Origin: Planctomycetota bacterium
GTDB lineage: Bacteria > Planctomycetota > Planctomycetia > Pirellulales > PLA5
Assembly: GCA_003576845.1 (NCBI GenBank)
Contig: QEVJ01000027.1
Span: forward strand, 1-49,429
Length of the DNA stretch: 49,429 nt
Reading direction: 5' to 3'
Below are positions 28,621-38,500 of the stretch, piece by piece. Position numbers and translations under genes: made by a program. The notes under the pieces were generated by a model. The model was not told the DNA's origin. It made no database searches and worked only from the letters and a program-made list of their open reading frames with translations. The stretch's first letter is position 1; each line of letters starts with the position of its first letter.

Positions 28621-28717
28621 AAATCCTGGCGATACCGATTCGCGACGATGCGACGTCACTTTTTCTTCGCGTCTTTGCGACTCGGCGGTTTGAGACGCGA
28701 TTTTGCCGAGCGAGACG

Positions 28718-30262
28718 ATGATGCGATACTCGAACAGGAATTGGGGGATGCCAGCGGCGAATGGGTTGCTCGACCGCCGGGCGTTTTTGTGGCAATCCGG
28801 CGGCGGACTGGGCGGGATTGCTTTGGCGGCGATGCTGGGGCGGGATCGGTTGTTGGCCGATGAGTCGGCTGCGACGCCGGCGGACGCGCCGATGGGGAAG
28901 GCTTCGCCGGGGGTGCTCGGCGGCGTGTTGCACCATCCGGCCAAGGCGAAGCGGGTCGTGCAGCTCTACATGTCGGGCGCGGCGAGCCAGTGCGATCTGT
29001 TCGACTACAAGCCGATGCTCGAAAAGCTGCACGGTGCGAAGTTCGATCCGGGCGAGAAGGTCGAACTGTTTCAGTCCGCGCCGGACAAGGTGATGCAGTC
29101 GCCGTTCAAGTGGAAGCCGTACGGCAAGTGCGGCAAGTATCTCGCCGAGCCGGTGGCGCCGCTCGGAGAGTGCGTCGACGAGATGGCGTTCGTGCATTCG
29201 ATGGTGTCGAAGTCGAACGTCCACGGCCCGGCGACGTTCATGCAGGCGACGGGGTTCGTGCTTCCGGGTTTTCCGGGCGTCGGGGCGTGGGTGAGTTATG
29301 CGCTGGGGAGCATGAACGACAATCTGCCGACGTTCGTCGTGCTGCCGGACCCGCGGGGGTTCGCGCCGAACGGGCCGAAGAACTGGTCGAGCGGTTTCTT
29401 GCCGGCCGAGCAGCAGGGGACGCTGATTCGTCCTTCGGCGAAGAACCCGATCGCCGATTTGTTTCCGGCGGAGGGTGGCTACGTCACGAAAAAGAGCGAT
29501 GCGGACGCACAGGCGGCGCTGGCCGCGCTCAACCGGCGGCATTTGGAATCGCGGCACGGGGATACGCGGCTCGATGCGCGAATTCGGTCGTATGAGCTGG
29601 CCGCGCGGATGCAGCTTTCCGCGCCGGAAGTGCTCGACATTTCGCGGGAAACGGCGGACACGCTCAAGATGTACGGCCTGGACCGCGAGCCGAAAGTCGT
29701 GGGCACGGAAATCAACGAGGAGCAGGAGATTGCGTACTTCGGACGGAATTGTTTGATCGCCCGGCGGCTGTTGGAGCGGGGCGTGCGGTTCGTGCAGGTG
29801 TGGAGCGGAGCGGACAACGGGTTTCCGCGGCGGAATTGGGATTCGCACGAGGACCTGGCCCGCGATCACGGTCCGCTCGGCCGCGGTTTGGGCGTGGGAG
29901 CGGCGGCGCTATTAAAGGATTTGCAGCAACGGGGGCTGCTCGAAGACACGCTCGTGCTGTGGACGACGGAATTTGGGCGGATGCCGTGCAATCAGGGTTC
30001 GCTCGGGCGGGATCACAATCCGTTCGTGTTCACGAACTGGCTTGCGGGGGGCGGGATCAAGGGCGGAACGACGTTTGGCGAGAGCGACGAATGGAGCTAC
30101 AAGCCGCTGGACCGCGACAAGCCGACGTACTGCTACGACATCCACGCCACGGTTTTGCACTTGTTGGGCATCGATCACGAGCGGCTTACGTTCCGGCACA
30201 ACGGGATCGACCGGCGGCTGACGGACGTGCACGGGCACGTGATTCGGGAGATTCTGGCGTAG
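28718..30262 (+). CDS. DUF1501 protein (sulfatase-fold, Tat-type signal)
   Basis: 514 residues from ATG 28718 (ATG 28721 equally possible; ribosome site GAGCGAG). The N-terminus has a twin-arginine-like segment LLDRRAFLWQSGGGLGG (R20, R21) followed by a hydrophobic stretch, suggesting Tat export. Family marks: VVQLYMSGAASQCDLFDYKP, FVHSMVSKSNVHGPATFMQ, GFPGVGAWVSYALGS, TEFGRMPCNQ and GRDHNPFVF with the HxxT/HATVLHLLGIDHERL end. DUF1501 proteins have an alkaline-phosphatase/sulfatase-like fold, but a catalytic activity has not been established for the family. It lies 162 bases after the PSD1 gene, forming the classic planctomycete pair. Confidence 0.93.
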   Translation: MMRYSNRNWGMPAANGLLDRRAFLWQSGGGLGGIALAAMLGRDRLLADESAATPADAPMGKASPGVLGGVLHHPAKAKRVVQLYMSGAASQCDLFDYKPMLEKLHGAKFDPGEKVELFQSAPDKVMQSPFKWKPYGKCGKYLAEPVAPLGECVDEMAFVHSMVSKSNVHGPATFMQATGFVLPGFPGVGAWVSYALGSMNDNLPTFVVLPDPRGFAPNGPKNWSSGFLPAEQQGTLIRPSAKNPIADLFPAEGGYVTKKSDADAQAALAALNRRHLESRHGDTRLDARIRSYELAARMQLSAPEVLDISRETADTLKMYGLDREPKVVGTEINEEQEIAYFGRNCLIARRLLERGVRFVQVWSGADNGFPRRNWDSHEDLARDHGPLGRGLGVGAAALLKDLQQRGLLEDTLVLWTTEFGRMPCNQGSLGRDHNPFVFTNWLAGGGIKGGTTFGESDEWSYKPLDRDKPTYCYDIHATVLHLLGIDHERLTFRHNGIDRRLTDVHGHVIREILA

Positions 30263-30359
30263 CAGCCTGTTGAAAAAGGGGACAGACCCTTTGGAAAGCG
30301 CGTTTTCGCCGCAGTTTGCGACGTGCCTGAGAGGGTCAGTCCCCTTTTTCAACAGGCTG
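30263..30359. repeat. 28-bp inverted repeat directly abutting the DUF1501 stop codon
   Basis: Arms 30263-30290 and 30332-30359 pair at 27 of 28 positions around a 41-base loop. The left arm begins at the base after the TAG stop. Both arms contain the palindromic core gttgaaaaaggggac / gtccccttttt. The element is non-coding and looks like a MITE- or REP-type repeat. It may also act as a 3' end structure for the DUF1501 transcript. Confidence 0.75.
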
Positions 30360-30496
30360 GTCGCTGTGGGCGGTGGAAAGTGGGCGGTGGGCAGCGGAAT
30401 TGGGCATGACGAAAGTGGCTCGGAAACGGGTGGCACCGCCAACCGGGCGGTAGCGGCCGCGGGAACGTCAGGTTATGGTACAAGAACGGTGGGATC
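30360..30496. other. Short leader between the inverted repeat and the LamG PEP-CTERM gene
   Basis: It holds a Gly-codon-like tandem stretch gtgggcggtgg (about 30366-30396) and no gene. It gives the GTG at 30497 its ribosome site (ggtggg). No clear promoter boxes are seen, so it is open whether the gene is read from the upstream operon or from here. Confidence 0.4.
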
Positions 30497-32314
30497 GTGC
30501 GGTTAGTCGGAATTTTGCCGATTTCACGGATTTTGTGTACAGGCCGGGATCGACGGCGACGTGTTCTCCTTTTTGGCGCTGCCGGGCTTTGCGCCGGCGC
30601 GCTGTCCAGCGCCGCGTCGGCTGCGGGCGTGATGGCGGGCGGTTCGAGCCTCTTCGATACTCCGGACTACACGGACACATTTACCGGCACGGATTCCGGC
30701 GGTATTCCTGGGCGTCCCTATATTGCCGCGGGTTTGCCGGAATATCGGATCGAAAGCAACTACGGCAACCCGAGCACGCACTTCATTCAGCAGCCGGGGA
30801 GCGTGTTCAGCATTGCGTCGGACGCCGGTCCGGGATTCGTGCAGGGGGGCGCTCCGGCGTATCCCACGTCGCTGGGCGCCAACGCGAGCGGCGCGGGGAG
30901 CGACACGGGCTTTACGCAGACGGGCGGCAATAATCTCGGTTACGGGGTCGAGTATTACCTCCGCGACGAGTACGTCGTGCAGGTCGACGCGATCCAAGTC
31001 ACCGACCGCGTGGATATCACGTCGGGAAATATCCCGGCGGGCAGCCACATCTTTGCGGGCAATTCGATCTCGGTGTTCTTCCGCGGCGACGGATCGGGCA
31101 ACGCCTCGGTGTTCAACGGCGCCGTCGACACGCCGATTGCCGGGCAGCCGGGATTTGAGTCGTTCAACACGGGCATCGCGGCGTGGAATGCGGCGGCGAA
31201 CGGCGGACAAAGCCGCTGGTACAACTACGCCGTGCGGTTCGATCGACCCGACAACGAAATCGAACTGTACGTGAACGAAGTTTCGCTGGGCGTGGTCGAC
31301 CTGGATACGTTCGCGGGCGGGATTTACTCGGCCGGCTTCTCGAATCAATTCGTCGGCGTGAGCACAAACACGGGAGACCGGACCTGGACCGACAACTTTC
31401 AGGTCGGCGGCAACGGGCCGACGACGGGATTGCCCCCGCTGCCGCATCCGAATCCGGGCGTGATTCCGAATCTGCCGGCCGGTCTGGTCTCGTTTTGGGA
31501 CTTCGACGAAGCGGCTGGGCCCGTTCCCGGGCGAACGTTGAACTTCGCGTACGATCGGGCCGGCGGCGGCAATCACGGCAGCTTCGTCGGGGCGGCCGAG
31601 CGCTTTCCGGGCTTGATCGGCACGGGGTCGGCACTGTTTCACGATGCGAACGGCGAAGGCGTGTCCGCCGGCGCGGGTGTGGGCAACAACTTCTCGATGA
31701 CCGGCGGGATCACGGTCGAAACGCTGTTCACGACGAACTACGACGGCAGCGATCAGGCCGAGTTCTTCCGCAAGGAAGACGGCGGCAACCGGATTCTGCT
31801 CTCGTTCCAGTCGGATGCGAACACGAACAACGCGTTCGGCCAGTTGATCGGCAGCGACGCCGGTTTCGCGGGGATTTCGCTGGGCTTGAACACCGGCGGA
31901 TACGCCGAGATGGACGTGGCGCTGGATGGCCAGGATGGTCGGCCCTCGCTGGCGCAGATTGCGGACGGTTCGGTGCATTTCCTGGTTGCGACCTACGACG
32001 CTTCGACGGGCGTGAAGGCGATGTACATCGACGGCGTGCTGGTGGGTTCGATCGACGGTCCGGACAACGTGCCGATCGTCAGCGGCGGCGCGGCCGCGGC
32101 GTTCATCGGCAGCACGAACGGCGGCGAGCCGTTCCCGGGCATTCTCGACGAAGTGGCGGTGTGGAACCGGGCGATCTCGCCGGAGGAAGTGCAAGCCCAC
32201 TATGCGAACGTGCTGGCCGGCAACAACTACTTCGTGCCGGAGCCTGGAACGACGACGCTGGCGGTGCTGGGCGCGATGGGACTCGTCGCCCTGCGGCTGC
32301 GGCGGCGCAAGTGA
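30497..32314 (+). CDS. LamG-containing PEP-CTERM exported protein
   Basis: 605 residues from GTG 30497. No suitable ATG precedes the signal peptide, which is RRRRVLLFGAAGLCAGALSS (about 18-43). A beta-rich N-terminal domain (about 55-300, with SVFFRGDGSGNASVFNGAVD) is followed by LamG (about 327-575: AGLVSFWDFDEAAGPVPG ... GILDEVAVWNRAISPEE). The C-terminus VPEPGTTTLAVLGAMGLVAL then RLRRRK is a PEP-CTERM sorting signal. The LamG carries EMDVALDGQDGRPSLAQI, the same subfamily mark as the FecR-LamG protein upstream and the giant protein downstream. A strong terminator follows 73 bases after the stop. Confidence 0.9.
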   Translation: MRLVGILPISRILCTGRDRRRRVLLFGAAGLCAGALSSAASAAGVMAGGSSLFDTPDYTDTFTGTDSGGIPGRPYIAAGLPEYRIESNYGNPSTHFIQQPGSVFSIASDAGPGFVQGGAPAYPTSLGANASGAGSDTGFTQTGGNNLGYGVEYYLRDEYVVQVDAIQVTDRVDITSGNIPAGSHIFAGNSISVFFRGDGSGNASVFNGAVDTPIAGQPGFESFNTGIAAWNAAANGGQSRWYNYAVRFDRPDNEIELYVNEVSLGVVDLDTFAGGIYSAGFSNQFVGVSTNTGDRTWTDNFQVGGNGPTTGLPPLPHPNPGVIPNLPAGLVSFWDFDEAAGPVPGRTLNFAYDRAGGGNHGSFVGAAERFPGLIGTGSALFHDANGEGVSAGAGVGNNFSMTGGITVETLFTTNYDGSDQAEFFRKEDGGNRILLSFQSDANTNNAFGQLIGSDAGFAGISLGLNTGGYAEMDVALDGQDGRPSLAQIADGSVHFLVATYDASTGVKAMYIDGVLVGSIDGPDNVPIVSGGAAAAFIGSTNGGEPFPGILDEVAVWNRAISPEEVQAHYANVLAGNNYFVPEPGTTTLAVLGAMGLVALRLRRRK

Positions 32315-32386
32315 TGGACGCGCGGCGCGTCGATTCGTCGCCGCGGCAATCGGTTATTGCAGAGTGTTCGTGATCGAGACTGAATT

Positions 32387-32430
32387 CGGGCCGCCCAATG
32401 CGCTTCGGCGTGCGGGGCGGCCCGTTTTTT
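32387..32430 (+). terminator. Strong Rho-independent terminator after the LamG PEP-CTERM gene
   Basis: A perfect 10-bp GC-rich stem (cgggccgccc at 32387-32396, gggcggcccg at 32415-32424) with an 18-base loop is followed at once by six T (32425-32430). This is the clearest intrinsic terminator in the window. It closes the sigma/FecR/PSD1/DUF1501/PEP-CTERM run and implies that the giant gene at 32530 has its own promoter in the 99 bases between. Confidence 0.85.
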
Positions 32431-32529
32431 GAGCCTTTCCTTTCTCGCGCCGAGTTGAGCGCAATCGCCGGCGGCAGGGCGTGCCGCTCGCTACATTTTC
32501 TCCTTTCATCTCGCTAAGCAGGGACCGCC

Positions 32530-35500
32530 ATGAAGCCGCGGCGCAAGCAACGCCATTGGACGCTGGAAACGCTCGAAACCCGGTGCGTGCTCGACAGCAC
32601 GGTGGTGCTGAACGAGATCGCGTACAACCCGCCGGGGAGCGGCGAGTCGCTCGAATGGATCGAGCTTCACAATCAGATGGCCGTCAACGTCGACATCTCG
32701 AAGTGGCAGTTGTCGGACGGCGTTTCGTTTACGTTTCCCGCCGGAACGGTCGTGCCGGGCGGCGGGTATCTCGTGGTTGCCGCGAATCCGGATGCGCTCG
32801 CGACGGCCGGTATTTTCGCAGGCGCGCTGGGTCCGTGGACCGGCGCGCTGGCCAACGGCGGCGAACAGATCGAGCTGCGCAACAACAGCGATCGCGTGAT
32901 GGACGCGGTCGAGTACGGCGACAACGGCGAGTGGTCGCCGGCGGCCGATGGCGGCGGAGTGACGCTGGCGAAGATCGATCCGCTCTCGGCGAGCGGTCCA
33001 GCGGCGAACTGGCGCGTGAGCCGCGAAGTCGGCGGCACACCGGGCGCGGAGAACTTTCCACCGCCGGGCGGAATCGTGCTGCCGGCCGGCGTCGTTTCAT
33101 ATTGGAGCTTCGACGAGGTCGCCGGTCCCGTGCTCGACCGCGGCGATAGTAACCACGGCGCGCTGGCGGCGGGCGCGACGCGAACGGCAGGACTCGTCGG
33201 CAGCGGCGCAGTGACGTTTGCCGATTCGAGCGCGGCCTACGTGAACGTCGGTCCTGGCACCAGCAACAACTTCTCCGTTTCCACGGGCGTGACCGTCGAA
33301 GCGGTGATCGAGTCGAACTGGGACGGCGTGGGGACGGCGACGGTTTTCCGCAAGGGCGAGAACGTCGGCGCGCCGCTGTGGTCGTATTGGTCGTTCGACG
33401 AATCGAACGGCACGCCGGCCAATGCGAACGTGCTCGACGCGATCGGGGGCAATCACGGCACGCTCGCGGGGACGGCGGTTCACACGACGGGCATTCGCGG
33501 CTTGGGGGCCGGGCGATTCAACAACGTGGCGGCCGAAGGCGTGGGGCTGGGGTCCGGGGCGATGAACGCCACGGCGGGCATCACGATCGCCGCGTGGATC
33601 AAGCCGGAGTGGAACGGGGCCACGTTCAACGCCGACACGATTTACTACAAGAACGACACGACAAACCGGATTTCGCTGGAGTTCCAGCGCGATTCGTCGA
33701 ACAGTCTGGCCGATCCGCCGGTGGCCGGCAGCGCGCCGCAGGTGTTGTCGTTCGCGCTCAACACGAGCGGCTCGGTGCGAGAACTCGATATGCCGCTGGG
33801 CGTTAATCTCGCGGCGCTGCCGAACGGGACGGCGAACGCGGGCACGATCTATCTCACGGCGCCCGGCGGCGCGCTGGGACCGAACGACGTCGTGCTGCGG
33901 GACGGGAGCGCGCATCACGTGGCCGCGACTTACGACGTCGCGTCCGGCGAAAAGGCGATCTGGATCGACGGCGTCAAACGGTGGTTCCGGGCGTATGCGG
34001 CGGGCACGGCGATGGCCGTCGGCGGCAGCGCCGGGGCCGCAATCGGCAATTCGCAGCCGGGCCTGTCGCGGGCATTCACCGGCGTGATCGACGAAGTGGC
34101 GGTCTGGGGCGACGCGCTGTCGGCGGCGCAGATCGCGGCGCTCGTTTCCTCGGCGTCGCCGGTGACGATTCCGTCGGGCGGCGTGAACAACAGCCTCGCG
34201 CTCGAGTTCCAGAACGACGGGAACAACGCGGCGGCGAATCCGCCGGTCGCGGCGGGACCCGTGTTGTCGTTCGGGCTCAACGTCGGCGGCGTGTATCAGG
34301 AACTCGACATGCCGCTCGACGGCGTGGGCACGCGGCCGACGCTCGCGGAGCTTCAGGACGGCAATCCGCACCACATCGCGGCCACGTACAACAGCGCGAC
34401 GGGCGCGAAGTCGATCTGGATCGACGGCGTGGAACGGTTCACGGTGAATCTTGCGCCGGGCGCAACGATCAACAGCGCCGGCGACGGGCTGGCGACGATC
34501 GGGAACCGCGGGGCGCTGGGCGATTCGCCGCTGGTCGGGACGATCGACGAAGTGGCGTTCTGGAACAAGGCCCTGCCGAGCACCGAAGTACAACAACACT
34601 CGGCGAGCGTGCTCGCGGGAAGCAACTATTTCGCCGAACTCAACGCCGGCGCCGCGCCGCTGGCATTTAATGAGACCGCGCCGGGCGTGGCGGGCTTTTG
34701 GGCTGAATTGGTCAATTTTGGCTCGTCGCCGGTGCAGCTTGGAGGGCACGTGATCGTCGGGTCGGAGTCGCCGGCACATCGTTACGTGCTGCCGGCGGGT
34801 ACGCTCGCGGCGGGGGCGTTCTTGACGATTAGCGAGGCACAACTCGGCTTTACGCCGGTCGATACGGAGCGGTTGTTTCTGTACAACCCGGCGGAGAATC
34901 TCGTGCTCGACGCGGTGGCGGTCGACGACGAGCTGCGCGGCCGAGAGCCGCAGGCGACCGGACCGTGGTTGTTCCCGGACGTCGCGACGCCGGGTGCGGC
35001 GAACAGTTTTGCGCTCAACGACGGCGTAGTGATCAACGAGATCATGTACCACGCGCAGCCGACGTATGCCCAGGAAGGTCAGCAGCAAACGTCGCAGCCC
35101 ATTTCGCTCGGCGGGACGTGGCAATACGAGCAGTCGGACACGGACCTCGGCGCGACGAATTGGAAGGACGTGGGCTTCACGCCCACCGGTTGGTCGACGG
35201 GTCAGGCGAGCTTCGGCGCGAGCACGGGCGGAGCGAGCTATCAGAGCATCGTCGCGGCCGACGCGCCGCTTGCCTATTGGCGGCTCGGCGACGCGGGGCC
35301 GAGCGTCGCGGATTCGTCTGGCAACGGCCGCAATGGCACGGCCGACGCGGGCGTGTTGTTCGGGCAGACCAGCTTGCTTTCGGACCTGACGAACAACGCG
35401 GTCAACACGGTCGGCACGGCGCGGATTACCGTGCCGGGGTTCGAGAAGTTTCCGGCCGGCTCGACGGGGTACTCGGTCGAATACTGGATCGAGGTGCTCT

Positions 35501-38500
35501 CGCCGCCGACGAGTTTCAGCAATATCGTGGGCGACGGCGAGTCGGGCGGCGATTTCTACTTGATGAACTACCTGACGAGCGGCGGGCAAATCCGACCGCA
35601 CTTCAACGGGGCCGGCACCGTTTCGACCGACAGCAACGCGACGCTGCAAGTCGGCCAGACGTATCACGTCGTGACCACCTGGGATCGCACGACCGGCATC
35701 GGCTCGATTTACATCAACGGCGCGCTCGACAAGGCGATCAGCGTCGGTACGGGCGCCCCGGTCAACTCCAATAACCCAATCTACATTGGCCGCGACAATC
35801 GCGAGCCGGGGAGCAGCTTTCTGCTCGACGAAGTGGCGATCTACAACCGGCCGCTGAACCAAACGGAGGTTTCCGAGCACTTCAACGCGGGCGGCGGCGT
35901 CGCGTTCGCCACGACGCTCGATCTCGGGCCGACGACGTATTACTTCCGCAAGGAGTTCAACTTCGCGGGCAATCCGGCCGCGACCGAGCTGTCGCTCCGC
36001 ACGTATATCGACGACGGCGCGGTGATCTATCTCAACGGGCAGGAGATTCATCGCCAGAACATGCCGGCCGGCGCGATCGGGCACGAGACGTTTGCCGTCA
36101 CGGCCGTCAGTTCGCCGTCGCTGGGAACGACGATCGCCGTTCCCGCGGGAATTCTGCAAAGCGGGACGAACGTGCTGGCCGTTGAAGTGCATCAGGTCGA
36201 CAGCGGCGACAACGACGTGGCGTTCGACGCGCTCTTGACGGCGATGGAGGATATTGCCTCGTCGACGGACTTCATCGAGTCGGACGAGGAGTGGATCGAG
36301 CTTTACAACCGGTCGGCGGCAGAGGTCGATCTGTCAGGTTGGCATATCGAAGACGCGATCAACTACACTTTCCCGGCGGGGACGACGATCGTGCCGGGCG
36401 AATATCTGGTCCTGGCTCGCGATCCGGTCGCGCTGGCGGCGGCACATCCGGGCATTCGGATCGTCGGCGGTTATTCGGGACAACTGTCGAATGGCGGCGA
36501 GCGGATTACGCTCAAGGACGCAAGCAAGAACCCGGCGGACGTGGTGACGTATGCCGACGAGGGGCGCTGGCCGATTCATGCCGACGGCGGCGGTGCGAGC
36601 TTGGAACTGCGCGATCCGCACGCGGACAATTCGCTCGCCGAAGCTTGGGCGGCGAGCGACGAGCGCGGCAAGTCCGACTGGCGAACGTACACGTATCGGG
36701 GCGTGGCGGCGGTTCCGCCGAATTCGCCGAATCCGACGACGTACAACGAGTTCGTGCTCACGCTGCTCGACGCGGGCGAAGTGCTGCTCGACGACATCAG
36801 CGTTCGCGAAAACCCGAACGGGGCGAACACGCAGTTCATCCAGAACGGCTCGTTCCAGGGCGACGCGCTCGGCGCGGCGCCGGCGACGTGGCGGATCGCG
36901 GGCACGCATCGCGGAACGGTGATCGCCGATCCCGATAACGGGGCGAACAAGGTCTTACGGCTCGTGTCGACGGGGCAAGGTGAGCATCTGGCGAATCACG
37001 CCGAGACGACGCTCAAGGCCGGGGCGACGTTCGAGACGGTTTTGCTCGGCACGGAATACGAGATTTCGTTCAAGGCGAAGTGGATCGCCGGTTCGCCGCA
37101 ACTCAACTCGCGGCTGTTCTTCAATCTGCTGCCGAAGACGACGATACTCGACACTCCGGCATCGGGCGGAACGCCGGGCGCGCGGAACTCGACGCTCGCC
37201 GGTGCGACGGAAGCGGCGGCGAACGTCGGGCCGACGTATGCGAATCTGGCGGCGACGCCGGTCGTGCCCGCGGCGAACGAGCCGGTTGTGGTGTCGGTCG
37301 AAGCGGCCGATCCCGACGGCGTGCAGTCGATGACGCTGCGGTACTCGGTCAACGGCGGCGCGCTACAGAGCGTGGCGATGGCGCTCTCCGGCGGCGCGTA
37401 TCGCGGCGCGATTCCGGGTCAAGCGGCCAATGCCGTCGTGCAGTTTTTCGTCGAGGGGCGGGATGCGCTCAATGCGCTCTCGTCGTTTCCCGCGGCGGGG
37501 GCGGCGTCGCGGGCGCTGTACAAGGTCGGCACGACGGCGACTTCGGCGAGCTTGCACAACTTGCAAATCGTCGTCACGGCGGCCGACGCGGCGGTTCTCG
37601 GCGCGTCGACGAACTTGATGAGCAACCAGCCGGTCGGAGCGACGGTCGTATACGAAGGCAAGGCGTACTACGACGTGGGCGTGCGGCTTAAGGGGAGCGA
37701 ACACGGGCGGCCGGACCTTAATCGCCGCGGGTTTTTCCTCGTTTTTCCGCCGGACAACTTGTTCCGCGGCGTACACGGCTCCGTCGGCATCGACCGTTCC
37801 GGCGGTTGGCGCTATGGGCGGCAGAACGGACAGGAAGAGATCGTCATCCACCACTTCATCAACGCGGCCGGCGGCGTGCCCGGCTCGTACAACGATCTCG
37901 TGAACGTCGAAGCGCCGGGCGTGACGACTGGGACGGCGATCTTGCAGATGGGGCGGTTCACCAACACGTTCCTCGATTCTCAGTACGAAAACGGCAGCGA
38001 CGGCACGCGGTGGGAATACGAACTCATCTACACGATGGGCACGAGCGCGGGCGTGGAAAGTCCGAAGGTGGCGGCGGAAGGGCCGTCGGTGTTCGGCACG
38101 CCGATTCGCGACAAGGGCGAAGACAAGGAATCGTATCGCAACAACTTCCTGATCAAAAACAACACGGACCGCGACGATTTCGAGCCGATCGACGTGCTGG
38201 CCGAGGCGTTCGGGCAGCCGGCGGGAAGCGCGGCCTATCACGCGGCGGCGCAGCAGGCGATCGACGTCGACCAGTGGCTGCGGGCGTTTGCGGCCGTGGC
38301 GCTCGCCGCGGTGAGCGACAGCTACTTCAACAACTCGAACGCCCACAACGCGACGTTCTACGAGCGGCCGAGCGACGGCAAGGTGCTGCTCTTCCCGCAG
38401 GACATGGATTTTGCGTTCGTCAACGGAGCGACGAGCTCGCTGGTGGCGAACAGCGATTTGGCGAACCTGCTCACGCTGCCCCAGAACAATCACTTCTATC

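Noticed and set aside
26300-29869. 1189-residue antisense frame over the PSD1 and DUF1501 genes
   Set aside because: High GC leaves long antisense frames open. Its product is Arg/His-rich low-complexity without a recognisable domain, while the plus strand encodes two clear families.
30263-30359. Insertion sequence remnant
   Set aside because: No transposase or fragment of one, and the loop is only 41 bases, so it is called a non-coding inverted repeat.
33097-36192. 1031-residue antisense frame inside the giant plus-strand gene
   Set aside because: Arg-rich composition typical of a shadow frame, no family resemblance; the plus-strand LamG/LTD reading is decisive.
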